Positions 16,807 to 25,843 of a stretch of 64,000 nucleotides of DNA are shown piece by piece (positions within the stretch are counted from its first letter, which is position 1; every line of letters begins with the position of its first letter). The notes under the pieces are model-generated. The model did not search any database and was not told the origin of the DNA. It saw only the letters and a program-made list of their open reading frames with translations. The position numbers and the translations under genes are program-made. Source of the stretch: Streptomyces sp. NBC_00094. Lineage in GTDB: Bacteria; Actinomycetota; Actinomycetes; Streptomycetales; Streptomycetaceae. Location of the stretch: NCBI RefSeq assembly GCF_026343125.1, contig NZ_JAPEMB010000001.1:1116001-1180000 (forward strand), in the 5' to 3' direction.

Positions 16807-17670
16807 ATGACCGCCTTGTTCGCCCTGGCCACCAGCGTCCTGTGGGGCCTCGCCGACTTCGGCGGCGGACTGCTCACCCGCCGGATCCCCGCCCTCACGG
16901 TCGTCGTGGTCTCCCAGGCCCTCGCGGTCCTCGTCCTCGGCGCCGTCGTCCTCGCGACCGGAGCCTGGACCGAGGCGGGGCCCGAGCTCTGGTACGCGGT
17001 CGGGGCGGGCGTCGTCGGCCCGGTGGCGATGCTCGCCTTCTACAAGGCGCTCGCCCTCGGACCGATGGGCGTGGTCTCCCCGCTCGGCTCGCTCAGCGTG
17101 GTCGTCCCCCTCTCGGTCGGCCTGCTCACCGGCGAGCTTCCCGGGCTGTGGCAGGTCGCCGGGATCGTGGTCGCGATCCTCGGCGTGGTCCTCGCGGGCG
17201 GCCCCGAACTGCGCGGCGCGCCCGTCCAGCGCCAGGCCGTGCTCCTGACCCTGATCGCGGCCGTCGGCTTCGGCGCGGTCATGGCGTTCATCGCCGAGGC
17301 CTCGACGACCGTCACCGGCCTGTTCCTGGCCCTGTTCGTCCAGCGCGTCACCAACGTCCTGGTCGGCGGCGGAGCCCTGTACGCATCGGTCAGGCGCGGC
17401 GGCCGGGCCCTGCCCGAGGGCGGCCCCCAGGTCATCCGCGCGGCCCTCCCGGCCCTGGCCTTCGTGGGCCTCGCGGACGTCGCCGCCAACGGTACGTACG
17501 CGATCGCCGCACAGCAGGGCCCCGTCGCCCTCGCCGCGGTCCTCGCGAGCCTCTACCCCGTCGTCACCGCCCTCGCGGCCTTCGCGGTCCTCAAGGAACG
17601 CCTCCGCGCGATCCAGGCGGCCGGCGCGGTCCTCGCCCTGGGCGGCACGGTCCTCCTGGCCGCGGCCTGA
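16807..17670 (+). CDS. EamA/DMT family transporter
   Basis: A 287-aa inner-membrane protein with about ten hydrophobic segments arranged as two EamA repeats (roughly residues 1-130 and 140-287), the drug/metabolite transporter architecture. GAGGA precedes the ATG. The C-terminal repeat includes GPVALAAVLASLYPVVTALAAF. The substrate is unknown; many relatives export amino acids or metabolites. It shares a promoter region with the divergent XRE-cupin regulator, which is its likely controller. Confidence 0.9.
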   Translation: MTALFALATSVLWGLADFGGGLLTRRIPALTVVVVSQALAVLVLGAVVLATGAWTEAGPELWYAVGAGVVGPVAMLAFYKALALGPMGVVSPLGSLSVVVPLSVGLLTGELPGLWQVAGIVVAILGVVLAGGPELRGAPVQRQAVLLTLIAAVGFGAVMAFIAEASTTVTGLFLALFVQRVTNVLVGGGALYASVRRGGRALPEGGPQVIRAALPALAFVGLADVAANGTYAIAAQQGPVALAAVLASLYPVVTALAAFAVLKERLRAIQAAGAVLALGGTVLLAAA

Positions 17671-17685
17671 TCGGCAAGACACCCC

Positions 17686-18441
17686 CTAGGAGGACGCGCT
17701 CGCCTGCTCGGTCTCCCAGGCGGCCAGCGCGGCGAGCTGCTCCGGCGTCACGTCCTCCGGGATCGGCTTGGGGGCCGGGGTCCGCAGCGGCGGCTGCCAG
17801 CCCTTCTCCGCGTCCCAGCTGCGGACGACCCTGGCCGGGGCGCCCGCCACGACCGAGTGGTCCGGGACCTCGCCGCGTACGACCGCGCCCGCCGCGACGA
17901 CCACGTTCCGGCCGATCCGCGCGCCGGGCAGGATCACCGCCCCCGTGCCGAGCCAGCAGCCGGGGCCGATCGAGACCGGTTCCGAGCGGGGCCACTGGCG
18001 GCCGATGGGCTCGTCGGGGTCGTCGTAACTGTGGTTGGTCGAGGTGATGTAGACGTACGGACCGCAGTACGTGTCCGAGCCGATGGTCACCGTCGTGTCG
18101 GCGATGACGTGGCTGCCGCGGCCGAGGACCACCCCGTCCCCGAGGGTCAGGACGGTCTCCGTGCCCAGGTCGAGGTCCGGCAGCATCCCCGCCGTCAGCG
18201 TGACCTGCTCGGCGATGATGCAGCACTCGCCGATCTCGATCCACTGCTCGCCGAAGACCGTGCCCTGCGGGAACGCCAGCCGGGTGCCGGCGCCGAGCCG
18301 GCGGAATCGCAGCCGACCCGGGTGCTCGGCGGTGACGGAACCGGCCTGCTGCGCCCAGCGCCAGGCGCCCTGCACGGCACCGGCGACGACCCGGCGCCGC
18401 CAGGCGGCGAGAGAAGAGAACGTGTTTCTGTTCCTGGGCAC
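17686..18441 (-). CDS. Hexapeptide-repeat acyltransferase
   Basis: A left-handed beta-helix acyltransferase of about 251 aa. Imperfect hexapeptide repeats run from about residue 60 to 210 (examples: IGSDTYCG, IGPGCWLGTGAVILPGARIG, VVVAAGAVVRG), with the NHSYDDP segment typical of maltose/nodulation-type acetyltransferases. The GTG at 18441 (VPRNRNTFSS) was chosen as the likely family start; a GTG at 18477 would add 12 residues. The acyl acceptor may be a sugar or cell-envelope glycan. It is convergent with the EamA gene, 15 bp away. Confidence 0.85.
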   Translation of the reverse strand: MPRNRNTFSSLAAWRRRVVAGAVQGAWRWAQQAGSVTAEHPGRLRFRRLGAGTRLAFPQGTVFGEQWIEIGECCIIAEQVTLTAGMLPDLDLGTETVLTLGDGVVLGRGSHVIADTTVTIGSDTYCGPYVYITSTNHSYDDPDEPIGRQWPRSEPVSIGPGCWLGTGAVILPGARIGRNVVVAAGAVVRGEVPDHSVVAGAPARVVRSWDAEKGWQPPLRTPAPKPIPEDVTPEQLAALAAWETEQASASS

Positions 18442-18573
18442 CCGGCCACGGTAGTCGGCGACGTCGTACCTGATCACCGCGGTGCGCTGTGATGTCCGTC
18501 ATGGGCACGGCATAAGGTGCGGCCGGGGGCCTCCCCCGGGCGTGACACGACGGCTGACGATCAGGAGCGAACC

Positions 18574-19101
18574 ATGGCAGAGGCGTTGATCAAGGGTGTG
18601 GGCGGCAAGGAGCCGCAGATCGACCCGACCGCGTTCACGGCCCCGACCTCCGTGGTGCTGGGCGAGGTCACGCTCGGCGCCCGGGCCAGCGTCTGGTACC
18701 ACGCGGTACTGCGCGCGGACTGCGGTCCCATCGTGATCGGCGAGGACGCCAACATCCAGGACAACACGACGGTCCACGTCGACCCCGGCTTCCCCGTCTC
18801 GATCGGAGCGCGGGTGACCGTCGGCCACAACGCGACCGTGCACGGCTGCGTGATCGAGGACGACGTCCTCGTGGGCATGGGAGCGACGGTGCTCAACGGG
18901 GCCCGGATCGGCGCGGGCTCGCTCGTCGCCGCCCAGGCGCTCGTCCCGCAGGGCATGGAGATCCCGCCGGGCTCGCTGGTCGCGGGCGTACCGGCGAAGG
19001 TGCGCCGCCCGCTGACGGAGGAGGAGAAGGCGGGGATCAAGCTGAACGCGGAGATGTACCTGCTGCTGGCCAAGGGCCACGCCGAGGCCTTCGCGGACTG
19101 A
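18574..19101 (+). CDS. Gamma carbonic anhydrase family protein
   Basis: A 175-aa gamma-class carbonic anhydrase-like beta-helix protein. Histidines that would bind metal at subunit interfaces are in NTTVHVDP, VGHNATVHGC; the Arg/Asp pair of the fold is in AVLRADCGPI. Length matches CamH-type proteins. AGGAGCGA precedes the ATG. The protein should trimerise; CO2 hydration is possible but many members lack demonstrated activity. It is monocistronic, followed by short repeats and a very strong terminator. Confidence 0.92.
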   Translation: MAEALIKGVGGKEPQIDPTAFTAPTSVVLGEVTLGARASVWYHAVLRADCGPIVIGEDANIQDNTTVHVDPGFPVSIGARVTVGHNATVHGCVIEDDVLVGMGATVLNGARIGAGSLVAAQALVPQGMEIPPGSLVAGVPAKVRRPLTEEEKAGIKLNAEMYLLLAKGHAEAFAD

Positions 19102-19102
19102 G

Positions 19103-19126
19103 CGGAGCAGACGGAGCAGACGGAGC
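19103..19126 (+). repeat. 9-bp tandem repeat just after a stop codon
   Basis: CGGAGCAGA about 2.5 times, beginning one base after the carbonic anhydrase stop. Confidence 0.7.
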
Positions 19127-19162
19127 AAGCGGACTGAAGAGACCGAGCGGACCGGTCCGTAC

Positions 19163-19204
19163 GTGTAGGAGGGCGGCACCCGCACGGGTGCCGCCCTCCT
19201 ACAC
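19163..19204. terminator. Strong bidirectional terminator hairpin
   Basis: GTGTAGGAGGGCGGCACCC pairs perfectly with its complement across a 4-base GCAC loop: a 19-bp stem. It lies between the convergent carbonic anhydrase and DedA genes. Confidence 0.9.
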
Positions 19205-19214
19205 ACGAGGTGTC

Positions 19215-19880
19215 TCACTCCGCGACGACGACCTTCGCCGGCTCCGGCTCCGGCTCCACGGCGTCCTGCCGCTCCGCCGCCGCCTTCTTGGCGCGGTTCT
19301 TGATGATCAGCATCGAGCCGACGCCGATCAGCACGGCGAGGACGAGACCGAGCCAGGAGAAGCGCTTCAGCCAGGCCTCGGCGACGACGCCGACCGAGTA
19401 GATGACGGCCGTGGTGCCACCGGCCCACAGGATGCCGCCGAAGACGTTGGCGATGAGGAACTTCCAGTACGGCATGTGCAGGACGCCCGCGAGCGGCCCG
19501 GCGAAGATGCGCAGCAGGGCGATGAAGCGGCCGAAGAAGACCGCCCACATGCCCCACTTCTGGAACGAGCGCTCGGCCAGCGCGACGTTGGCCTCGCTGA
19601 AGTGCTTCGGGAACTTCTTCCCCAGCCAGGCGAGCAGGGGCCGGCCGCCCCTGCGGCCGATGGCGTAACCGATCGAGTCGCCGATGATCGCGCCGGCGGT
19701 GGCACAGGCACCGAGCACGTACGGGTTGATGTCGCCGTGCTGCGAGGCGAGCAGCGCGGAGCTGACGAGCACGATCTCGCCGGGCAGCGGGATGCCCAGG
19801 CTCTCCAGCCCGATCACCACGCCCACCAGTGCGTAGATCGCGACCGCCGGAATCGTCTCCAGCCATTCCTGCACGTGCAA
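19215..19880 (-). CDS. DedA family membrane protein
   Basis: A 221-aa DedA/VTT (SNARE-associated) membrane protein. Seen: the early GLESLGIPLPGEIVLV motif, IGDSIGYAIGRRGG, and GRFIALLRIFAGPLAGVLHM with its conserved arginines; five or so hydrophobic segments; a charged C-terminal tail rich in Glu/Pro/Val. Family members take part in lipid (including undecaprenyl-phosphate) scrambling and envelope homeostasis. The start is a TTG at 19880: GGAGG lies seven bases upstream, whereas the GTG two codons in would be too far from it. Confidence 0.9.
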   Translation of the reverse strand: MHVQEWLETIPAVAIYALVGVVIGLESLGIPLPGEIVLVSSALLASQHGDINPYVLGACATAGAIIGDSIGYAIGRRGGRPLLAWLGKKFPKHFSEANVALAERSFQKWGMWAVFFGRFIALLRIFAGPLAGVLHMPYWKFLIANVFGGILWAGGTTAVIYSVGVVAEAWLKRFSWLGLVLAVLIGVGSMLIIKNRAKKAAAERQDAVEPEPEPAKVVVAE

Positions 19881-19946
19881 CGCGGTTCCTCCCGTGTCGG
19901 CCGCCCGGCGTGCACCGCGTCGGGCACGCCGGGGCAGCCTACCCGG

Positions 19947-22502
19947 TCAGGAGGGGCCGACCTCGACTCCGAGGGTGAGGCCGGGGTCGGCGGAGGAGGC
20001 GCCGACGCGGACGGTCCGGCGGCCGGTGCCGAGGCCCCAGTCGTGCCGAGCGGTGTCCCAGGAGGACAGGGTGCGGGCCGTGACGTGGACGGTCACCCGG
20101 CGCCGTTCGCCGGCGGCGAGCTCCAGTCGGCGGTAGCCGGCGAGGGCGGAGCGCGGCTGGTCGACGCCGAGGGCGGTCAGGTCCGGGGAGGGCCCGAGGT
20201 AGACCTGGGCGACCTCGACGCCGGCCCGGCGTCCGGTGTTGCGGACGGTGAAGGTGACGTCGAGCCCTCCCGTACCGTCCTCGCCTCCCGGGGCGACGGT
20301 CAGGTCCTCGTACCGGAAGGTCGTGTACGAGAGGCCGTGCCCGAAGGGGAACAGCGGGGTGACGCCCTGTGCCGCGTACCAGCGGTGGCCGACGTGGACG
20401 CCCTCGCCGTACTCCTCCACGCCGCCCTCGCCCGGGTAGCGGCGCGGGTTCCCCGCCGTGGGGTGGCGGTCCTCGGCGGCCGGGAAGGTCTGGGTGAGAC
20501 GTCCGCCGGGGTCGGCGTCGCCGAAGAGGACGGCGGCGGTCGCGGCCGCGCCCTCCTGCCCGGGGTAGTACATCTGGAGCACGGCTGCGGTCCGTTCCAG
20601 CCACGGCATGGTGACGGCCGACGAGGTGTTGAGGACGACGGTGGTACGGGAGTTGGCCGCCGTCACCGCCTCGATGAGGGCCTCCTGGTGGCCGGGGAGG
20701 GCGAGGCTCGCCCGGTCCCGGCCCTCGGTGGCGTCCTCGTACGCGAAGAGCACGACGCTGTGCGCGGCGCGCGCGACGCGTACGGCCTCGGCGACGTCGG
20801 CGGCCCGGGTCGCTCCGGTGACCGCGCGGAGCCGGAAGAGCTGTCCGACGGGTCCGCCGTGGGCGGTGACGGTCAGTTCGTGCGGTCCTGCGGCGAGGCT
20901 CCGGGTGGTGCGGCGGACGTGGAGCCCGTCGGGTGCCCGGCCGAGGAGGCCGCCGGCGAAGTACTCGGCGACGCCCTGGGCGACGGGGAAGAGTTCGGTG
21001 CCGTCGAGGGTGACGGTGGGCCGGGCGCCGCTGTAGTGGACGAGAAAGGTCCACTCGTCGGGATCGGTGGCGGTGAGCGTGAGGGTACGGGTCCAGGTGG
21101 CACCGGCGGCGACGCCGACGCCCTCCAGGTCGACGGCGGGCGACAGCGGGGGCAGCGGCCGCCCGAACAGCTCCTCGCCGACGGCGTACGCCACGGAACC
21201 GCCGCCCTCCCCCGCCCTGCCCCGGATCGCCTCCAGGGGACCGGCGGCGGCATCGGGGACGACATGGGCGCTGCCGCCGCCGCTGACGAAGGGCACGGCG
21301 GCGGTCGGCCCGACGACGGCGAGCGACCGGGCGGCGGGGGCGGTGAGCGGGAGGGCCCCGTCCTCGTTGCGCAGGAGCGTCGCCCCGGCGAGGGCGACCC
21401 GCAGGGCGAGCCGGGCACCGGAGGCGGCGTCCCTGGCCGGACGAGGCGCCGACGTCTCGTCGAGGAGCCCGAAGCGTTCCCGTACGGAGAGGATCCGGCA
21501 TACGGATCGGTCGACCGCGGCCTCGTCGATCCGGCCCGCGCGGACCGCGTCCCGGAGGGCGGCGCCGTAGCGGGAGCCGCCGGGCATCTCCATGTCGAGT
21601 CCCGCGGCGAGGGCGGGGCCGGTCGTGTGGACGGCGTCCCAGTCGCTCATGACCCAGCCGTCGAAGCCCCAGCGGTCCCGCAGGATCCCGGTGAGCAGGG
21701 TCGCGTTCTCGGCGGCGTGGACGCCGTCGACCTTGTTGTACGCGGCCATGACGGCACCGGCCCCGGCGGCCACGGCGGCCTCGAAGGCGCGCAGCTCGGT
21801 CTCGTGCAGGGTCTGCTCGGAGGCGCGGACGTCGACCGTGGTGCGGTCGCGTTCCTGGTTGCCGAGGGCGAAGTGCTTGACGGTGGCGACGAGGCCCTCG
21901 GCCTGGATGCCGCGGATCTCCTCGGCGACGAGGTCGGCGGTGAGGAGCGGGTCCTCGGAGAAGGTCTCGAAGTTCCGTCCCGCGTAAGGGGTGCGGATGA
22001 GGTTGGCCATCGGCGAGAGCAGCACGTCCTGGCCGAGGGCGCGGCCCTCGCGGCCGATGACCCGCCCGTAGGCGCGGGCGAGTCCGGGGTCGAAGGCGGC
22101 GGCGAGCATGACGGGCGCGGGCAGCGCGGTCGCGGTGCGCCGGACCCGGATCCCCGCGGGCCCGTCGGCGAGCCGGAGCGCCGGGATGCCAAGCCGGGGT
22201 ACGCCGGGAACGTACCCGGCCTGGCCGAGGCGCGCGGGGTCGGCGGCCCCGTGGAGGAGGGAGACCTTCTCGTCGAGGGTGAGCCGCCCGAGGAGCGCGT
22301 CGACCCGCCCGACGGGCGGGGCCGCCCGTCGGATCCGCGCGCGGGCCACGGCGGGCGAGGCGGCGGCGAGGACGGCGCCACCGGCGAGGGCGAGCAGCAA
22401 CGCCCGCCGGGAGAACCGCGGGCCGCGCCGTCGGAGCGGGGTGGAGGCGGCTCGCGCCGGTTCCGCCGGGACGGCGGGGTCGGGTGACGGTTCGTCGGAC
22501 AC
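19947..22502 (-). CDS. Secreted glycoside hydrolase family 3 (beta-glucosidase-like)
   Basis: An 851-aa GH3 enzyme. A twin-arginine-like signal (RFSRRALLLALAGG) within the first 55 residues predicts export. The GH3 N-domain has LRLADGPAGIR, VKHFALGNQE and the catalytic Asp in VMSDWDAVH (residue 287 with this start). The C-terminal GH3 domain and a fibronectin-III-like end (YTTFRYEDLTV to RTLSSWDTA) follow; the middle stretch (about 400-520) fits a PA14-like insert. The GTG at 22502 has GAGGAG seven bases upstream, while the longer GTG at 22520 has none. Likely exo-acting on beta-glucosides or plant oligosaccharides. Confidence 0.9.
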   Translation of the reverse strand: MSDEPSPDPAVPAEPARAASTPLRRRGPRFSRRALLLALAGGAVLAAASPAVARARIRRAAPPVGRVDALLGRLTLDEKVSLLHGAADPARLGQAGYVPGVPRLGIPALRLADGPAGIRVRRTATALPAPVMLAAAFDPGLARAYGRVIGREGRALGQDVLLSPMANLIRTPYAGRNFETFSEDPLLTADLVAEEIRGIQAEGLVATVKHFALGNQERDRTTVDVRASEQTLHETELRAFEAAVAAGAGAVMAAYNKVDGVHAAENATLLTGILRDRWGFDGWVMSDWDAVHTTGPALAAGLDMEMPGGSRYGAALRDAVRAGRIDEAAVDRSVCRILSVRERFGLLDETSAPRPARDAASGARLALRVALAGATLLRNEDGALPLTAPAARSLAVVGPTAAVPFVSGGGSAHVVPDAAAGPLEAIRGRAGEGGGSVAYAVGEELFGRPLPPLSPAVDLEGVGVAAGATWTRTLTLTATDPDEWTFLVHYSGARPTVTLDGTELFPVAQGVAEYFAGGLLGRAPDGLHVRRTTRSLAAGPHELTVTAHGGPVGQLFRLRAVTGATRAADVAEAVRVARAAHSVVLFAYEDATEGRDRASLALPGHQEALIEAVTAANSRTTVVLNTSSAVTMPWLERTAAVLQMYYPGQEGAAATAAVLFGDADPGGRLTQTFPAAEDRHPTAGNPRRYPGEGGVEEYGEGVHVGHRWYAAQGVTPLFPFGHGLSYTTFRYEDLTVAPGGEDGTGGLDVTFTVRNTGRRAGVEVAQVYLGPSPDLTALGVDQPRSALAGYRRLELAAGERRRVTVHVTARTLSSWDTARHDWGLGTGRRTVRVGASSADPGLTLGVEVGPS

Positions 22503-22610
22503 GCGGCTGCTCCTCGGCACGGGGTGCGGGCCCGGCCCGGCTGCGTCCGCGCCCTGATCGCACTATGCGTGACGGGATGTCCGATTCCGTGCCGACGGCC
22601 CGGAACGCGA

Positions 22611-22644
22611 CCGCCCCCGCACCCGAAGGGGGGTGCGGGGGCGG
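22611..22644. terminator. 14-bp stem hairpin
   Basis: CCGCCCCCGCACCC pairs with GGGTGCGGGGGCGG around GAAGGG. It lies 18 bp after the stop of the minus-strand thioesterase gene and is its probable terminator. Confidence 0.8.
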
Positions 22645-22661
22645 TGTGCGGCGTCCGAGGG

Positions 22662-23114
22662 TCAGGCGTTCGGGCGCAGGGTCCAGACGACGGTCATCTC
22701 GCCGGTCACGGCGCCGTCCTCACGGGTGATGGCGATGTGCACCGGGAACTCCGGTCGCTCGCCGGCGTCGAGTTCGGCGACGACCTCGGACGCGGGGCGG
22801 CCCAGGGTGGCGGTGGCCGTGACGATGCCCATGGCCAGCTTCTTGTAGCCGATCTCGGCCTTGACGGCGAGCGGGACGGCCCGGCTCAGCTGGTCGCCGA
22901 AGGCGGCGAGCACGATGGCGCCGCTGGCGGACTCGGCCAGGGTGAACATCGCTCCGGCGTGCGGGCCGCCGACGTGGTTGTGGTAGGCGGGCTGGTCCGG
23001 CAGGCGCACGACGGCGCGCTCGGCGGTGGTCTCCAGGAACTCGAGGTTGAGGGTTCCGGCCATGGGAACCGTCGCGGCGAGCATCTCGCCGACGGTCATC
23101 TGGTCTGCGCTCAT
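22662..23114 (-). CDS. PaaI/DUF4442-type hotdog thioesterase
   Basis: A 150-aa hotdog-fold protein. The helix/turn segment [21 protein letters not shown] corresponds to the active-site region of PaaI-like thioesterases and DUF4442 proteins. It probably hydrolyses or binds an acyl-CoA in the cytoplasm; no substrate evidence. Divergent from the Pro/Gln-rich membrane protein, with an 83-bp gap, and followed by a strong hairpin. Confidence 0.85.
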   Translation of the reverse strand: MSADQMTVGEMLAATVPMAGTLNLEFLETTAERAVVRLPDQPAYHNHVGGPHAGAMFTLAESASGAIVLAAFGDQLSRAVPLAVKAEIGYKKLAMGIVTATATLGRPASEVVAELDAGERPEFPVHIAITREDGAVTGEMTVVWTLRPNA

Positions 23115-23183
23115 GGACCGTGATGTTACCCACCAGTAGCAGCAATGGCCATCCCTCTCGTGGTCCTACCGCCCCCACACCTC

Positions 23184-23189
23184 TATCGT
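23184..23189 (+). promoter_or_regulatory. -10 element upstream of the Pro/Gln-rich protein
   Basis: TATCGT, eight bases before the ATG at 23198, with no ribosome binding site; leaderless initiation is likely. Confidence 0.35.
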
Positions 23190-23197
23190 TACTGGCC

Positions 23198-24322
23198 ATG
23201 TGGCCAGGACAGCAGCCGCCCGGGGGCGAGCAGAACCCGCAGGACCAGAGTCAGAACCCCTACCAGCAGTCGGGGTACCAGCAGCCGAACCCGTATCAGC
23301 AGCCGCCGGCCCAGCCCGGGTACCCGCAGCAGCCGCCGACGCAGCCCGGGTACCCCCAGCAGGGGTACGGGCAGCAGGGGTACCCGCAGCAGCCCGGTTA
23401 CGGGCAGCCGAACCCGTACCAGCAGCCGACCGTGCCCCAGTACGCGGTCCCCGGGCAGGGGCCGGGACAGCCCGGTGCGCCCGGGCCCGGCGGGAAGAAG
23501 AAGCAGACGACCCTCGTGGCCATCGTGGCGGCGACCGCCGTGGTCGTCGCGGCCGGCGTCACCGGCTTCCTCGTGCTCTCGGGGAACGACGACGAGAAGC
23601 CGAACGCCGACGACCAGAAGCCGTCCGTGACGGCGTCCGCGCCGGCGACGCCTTCCGGCGAGCCCTCCGAGGGCGCCGAGTCGTCCTCGCCGCCGATCGA
23701 CAACCCGCGTGACGGCGCGGCCCACCAGCCGACGATCCCCGGCTGGAAGGTCGTCCACAACCCCAAGTACGGCACCCTGTTCGACGTACCGCCCGAGTGG
23801 GAGGTGCTGAAGCCGGGGATGATCACGTACTTCGACGACGAGAAGAAGAACGACGGCACCCCGCTCGTCACGATGTCCAGCCCCAGCCGCTTCAAGAGCA
23901 ACTGGTGCGCCTACGACACCGACAAGAACGGCACCGCGGAGACCTGGGGCCTGAGCACCGCGGGCACCAAGGGCGGCCAGGGCGCCAAGAACACGGCGGA
24001 CGCCGCGCGCGGCGAGGCCGGCACCTGGGTGTGGGGCGGCTACGCCCAGCACATGCCCAAGGACACCATCAAGATCAGCAAGCCCGTGCCGTACACGACG
24101 GCGTCCGGGCTCACCGGCAGCATGGCGACCGCCACGGCGCCGGGCGTCAAGAAGCGCAACAAGTGCGAGTCGGACGGCAAGTCGATCGCCTTCACCTTCA
24201 AGAACGCCCAGGGCGACTTCTCGACCTGGGTCCTCTACGGGGCCGACGGCGTCAAGGACGAACTCCCGGACGCCACCATCAAGAAGATCCTCTCCACGGT
24301 CAGGCTCACCCCGACGTCCTGA
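23198..24322 (+). CDS. Pro/Gln/Tyr-rich single-pass membrane protein, function unknown
   Basis: A 374-aa protein. Residues 1-95 are a low-complexity cytoplasmic arm built of [14 protein letters not shown]-like units. A KKKQ stop-transfer flank and one membrane helix follow (about 107-127, [20 protein letters not shown]). The remaining ~245 residues form an extracellular domain after an acidic/Ser/Pro linker and have four cysteines at most. This architecture is frequent in actinomycetes and has no assigned function. The earlier in-frame Met at 23120 was rejected because the upstream codons look non-coding. Confidence 0.85.
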   Translation: MWPGQQPPGGEQNPQDQSQNPYQQSGYQQPNPYQQPPAQPGYPQQPPTQPGYPQQGYGQQGYPQQPGYGQPNPYQQPTVPQYAVPGQGPGQPGAPGPGGKKKQTTLVAIVAATAVVVAAGVTGFLVLSGNDDEKPNADDQKPSVTASAPATPSGEPSEGAESSSPPIDNPRDGAAHQPTIPGWKVVHNPKYGTLFDVPPEWEVLKPGMITYFDDEKKNDGTPLVTMSSPSRFKSNWCAYDTDKNGTAETWGLSTAGTKGGQGAKNTADAARGEAGTWVWGGYAQHMPKDTIKISKPVPYTTASGLTGSMATATAPGVKKRNKCESDGKSIAFTFKNAQGDFSTWVLYGADGVKDELPDATIKKILSTVRLTPTS

Positions 24323-24400
24323 CCCCACCGGCCGCTGGACGTTCCGCCCCGTCCGTTTATCGGTTTGGCAGGAGGGGGAGGCGGCAGGGATAGTCCCGGA

Positions 24401-25729
24401 GTGACGAAACCCGCCGCCTCCCCCAGCCGCACCTCCCTCCGCTCCCGCCGCCCCGAATGGGCGGGCCGGAACTACGTCCTGCTCACCGCCGCGACGGTCG
24501 TGACCAATCTCGGTGCGCACGGCGCTCTGATCGCCACCACCTGGGCGGTCTTCGAGGCCGGGGGCAGCGCCGGCGACGTCGGGCTCGTGGCGATGGCCCG
24601 CTTCCTGCCGCTCGTCCTCTTCCTGCTCATCGGCGGCGCGGTGGCCGACCGGATACCCCGGCACCGCGTGATGGTCGCCGCGAACGCCCTCAACTGCGTC
24701 TCTCAGGCCGTCTTCGCCGTCCTCGTGCTCTCGGGCCAGGCGCAGATCTGGCAGATGATGGTGCTCACCGCGCTCTGCGGCACCGGGCAGGCGTTCTTCA
24801 ACCCGGCGGCCGAGGGCATGCTGATGTCCAGCGTCACCGGGGAGCAGGCGGGCCGGGCCTTCGCCGTCTACCGGATGGCCATGCACGGCGCCGGAATCGG
24901 CGGCGCCGCGCTCGGCGGCGCACTGGTCGCCTTCGTCGGTCCCGGCTGGGTCCTCGCCATCGACGCGCTCGCGTTCGCCGTCGCCGGCGGGCTGCGCGCC
25001 TTCCTCGATGTGAGCGGCACCCCCGAGCGGGCCCCGGGCGGCGGGCTCTTCGCCGACCTGCGGGAGGGATGGCACGAGTTCATCGGGCGGCCGTGGCTGT
25101 GGTCGATCGTCGCCCAGTTCTCCGTGGTGGTCGGGCTGATCGGCGCGGTCGAGGCGGTGTTCGGGCCGCTCGTCGCCCGTGACGAGCTGGGCGGCGCCCG
25201 CCCCTGGGGCATCGCGCTCGCCGCGTACGGCGTGGGAACGGTCGCGGGTGCGATCCTGATGACCCGGTGGAAGCCCCGCAGGATGCTCTTCGTCGGCACG
25301 CTCTGCGTCTTCCCGATCGCGTTGCCCTCGGCGGCCCTCGCCGTGCCGCTGGACGCGGCGGGGCTCACGATCGCGATGTTCGTCAGCGGCGTGGCGATCG
25401 AGGTCTTCGGCGTCTCGTGGATGACGACCATGCACCAGGAGATCCCGGAGGAGAAGCTCTCCCGGGTCTCCGCCTACGACTGGTTCGGCTCGACCGCCCT
25501 GCTCCCGCTGTCCACGGCGCTGGCCGGCCCCGCCGAGAGCGCGTTCGGCCGGAACGAGGCCCTGTGGGGCGCGGCGGCGCTGATGGTGCTCGTCACCGCG
25601 CTGGTCCTGCTGGTGCCGGACGTACGGAACATGACCCGCCGTCCGCACGCGAAGCAGGAGGCCGCGGGCGGCCCGGCGACGACCGGGGACACGACGCCGG
25701 AGACGGCGGGGTCGCAGGCCGCGGGGTAG
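24401..25729 (+). CDS. MFS transporter (EntS/DHA3-like)
   Basis: A 442-aa major facilitator with twelve predicted membrane segments starting at about residue 25. The loop after helix 2 has RFLPLVLFLLIGGAVADRIPR, matching the MFS G-x-x-x-D/R motif. The arrangement resembles the DHA3/enterobactin-exporter group. The GTG at 24401 is preferred over an upstream TTG. The C-terminus after about 415 is a short charged tail. Substrate unknown; no regulator adjoins. Its stop codon lies inside a degenerate GC-rich duplicated sequence (25706-25760). Confidence 0.85.
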   Translation: MTKPAASPSRTSLRSRRPEWAGRNYVLLTAATVVTNLGAHGALIATTWAVFEAGGSAGDVGLVAMARFLPLVLFLLIGGAVADRIPRHRVMVAANALNCVSQAVFAVLVLSGQAQIWQMMVLTALCGTGQAFFNPAAEGMLMSSVTGEQAGRAFAVYRMAMHGAGIGGAALGGALVAFVGPGWVLAIDALAFAVAGGLRAFLDVSGTPERAPGGGLFADLREGWHEFIGRPWLWSIVAQFSVVVGLIGAVEAVFGPLVARDELGGARPWGIALAAYGVGTVAGAILMTRWKPRRMLFVGTLCVFPIALPSAALAVPLDAAGLTIAMFVSGVAIEVFGVSWMTTMHQEIPEEKLSRVSAYDWFGSTALLPLSTALAGPAESAFGRNEALWGAAALMVLVTALVLLVPDVRNMTRRPHAKQEAAGGPATTGDTTPETAGSQAAG

Positions 25730-25822
25730 CGGGCCGCCGGGTCGCAGGCCGCGGGAGCGTACGCGGCCGGAGCCCCCGCGCCGCAGCCGTCCGGAGGCCC
25801 ACAGGCCTGGGGCCGCGACCCG

Positions 25823-25843
25823 CCGCCCGCCGCCCGCCGCCCG
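25823..25843. repeat. 7-bp tandem repeat abutting a stop codon
   Basis: CCGCCCG three times in perfect register, touching the stop codon of the spermidine-synthase-like gene. Confidence 0.85.

Noticed and set aside
19188..22487. 1099-codon frame antisense to DedA and the GH3 gene
   Set aside because: Runs across two genes and a gap, no domain pattern; explained by codon bias of the GH3 gene on the other strand.
23189..25648. 819-codon minus-strand frame opposite the Pro/Gln-rich protein and the MFS gene
   Set aside because: The plus strand shows clear membrane and MFS motifs; the minus product is repetitive and has none.
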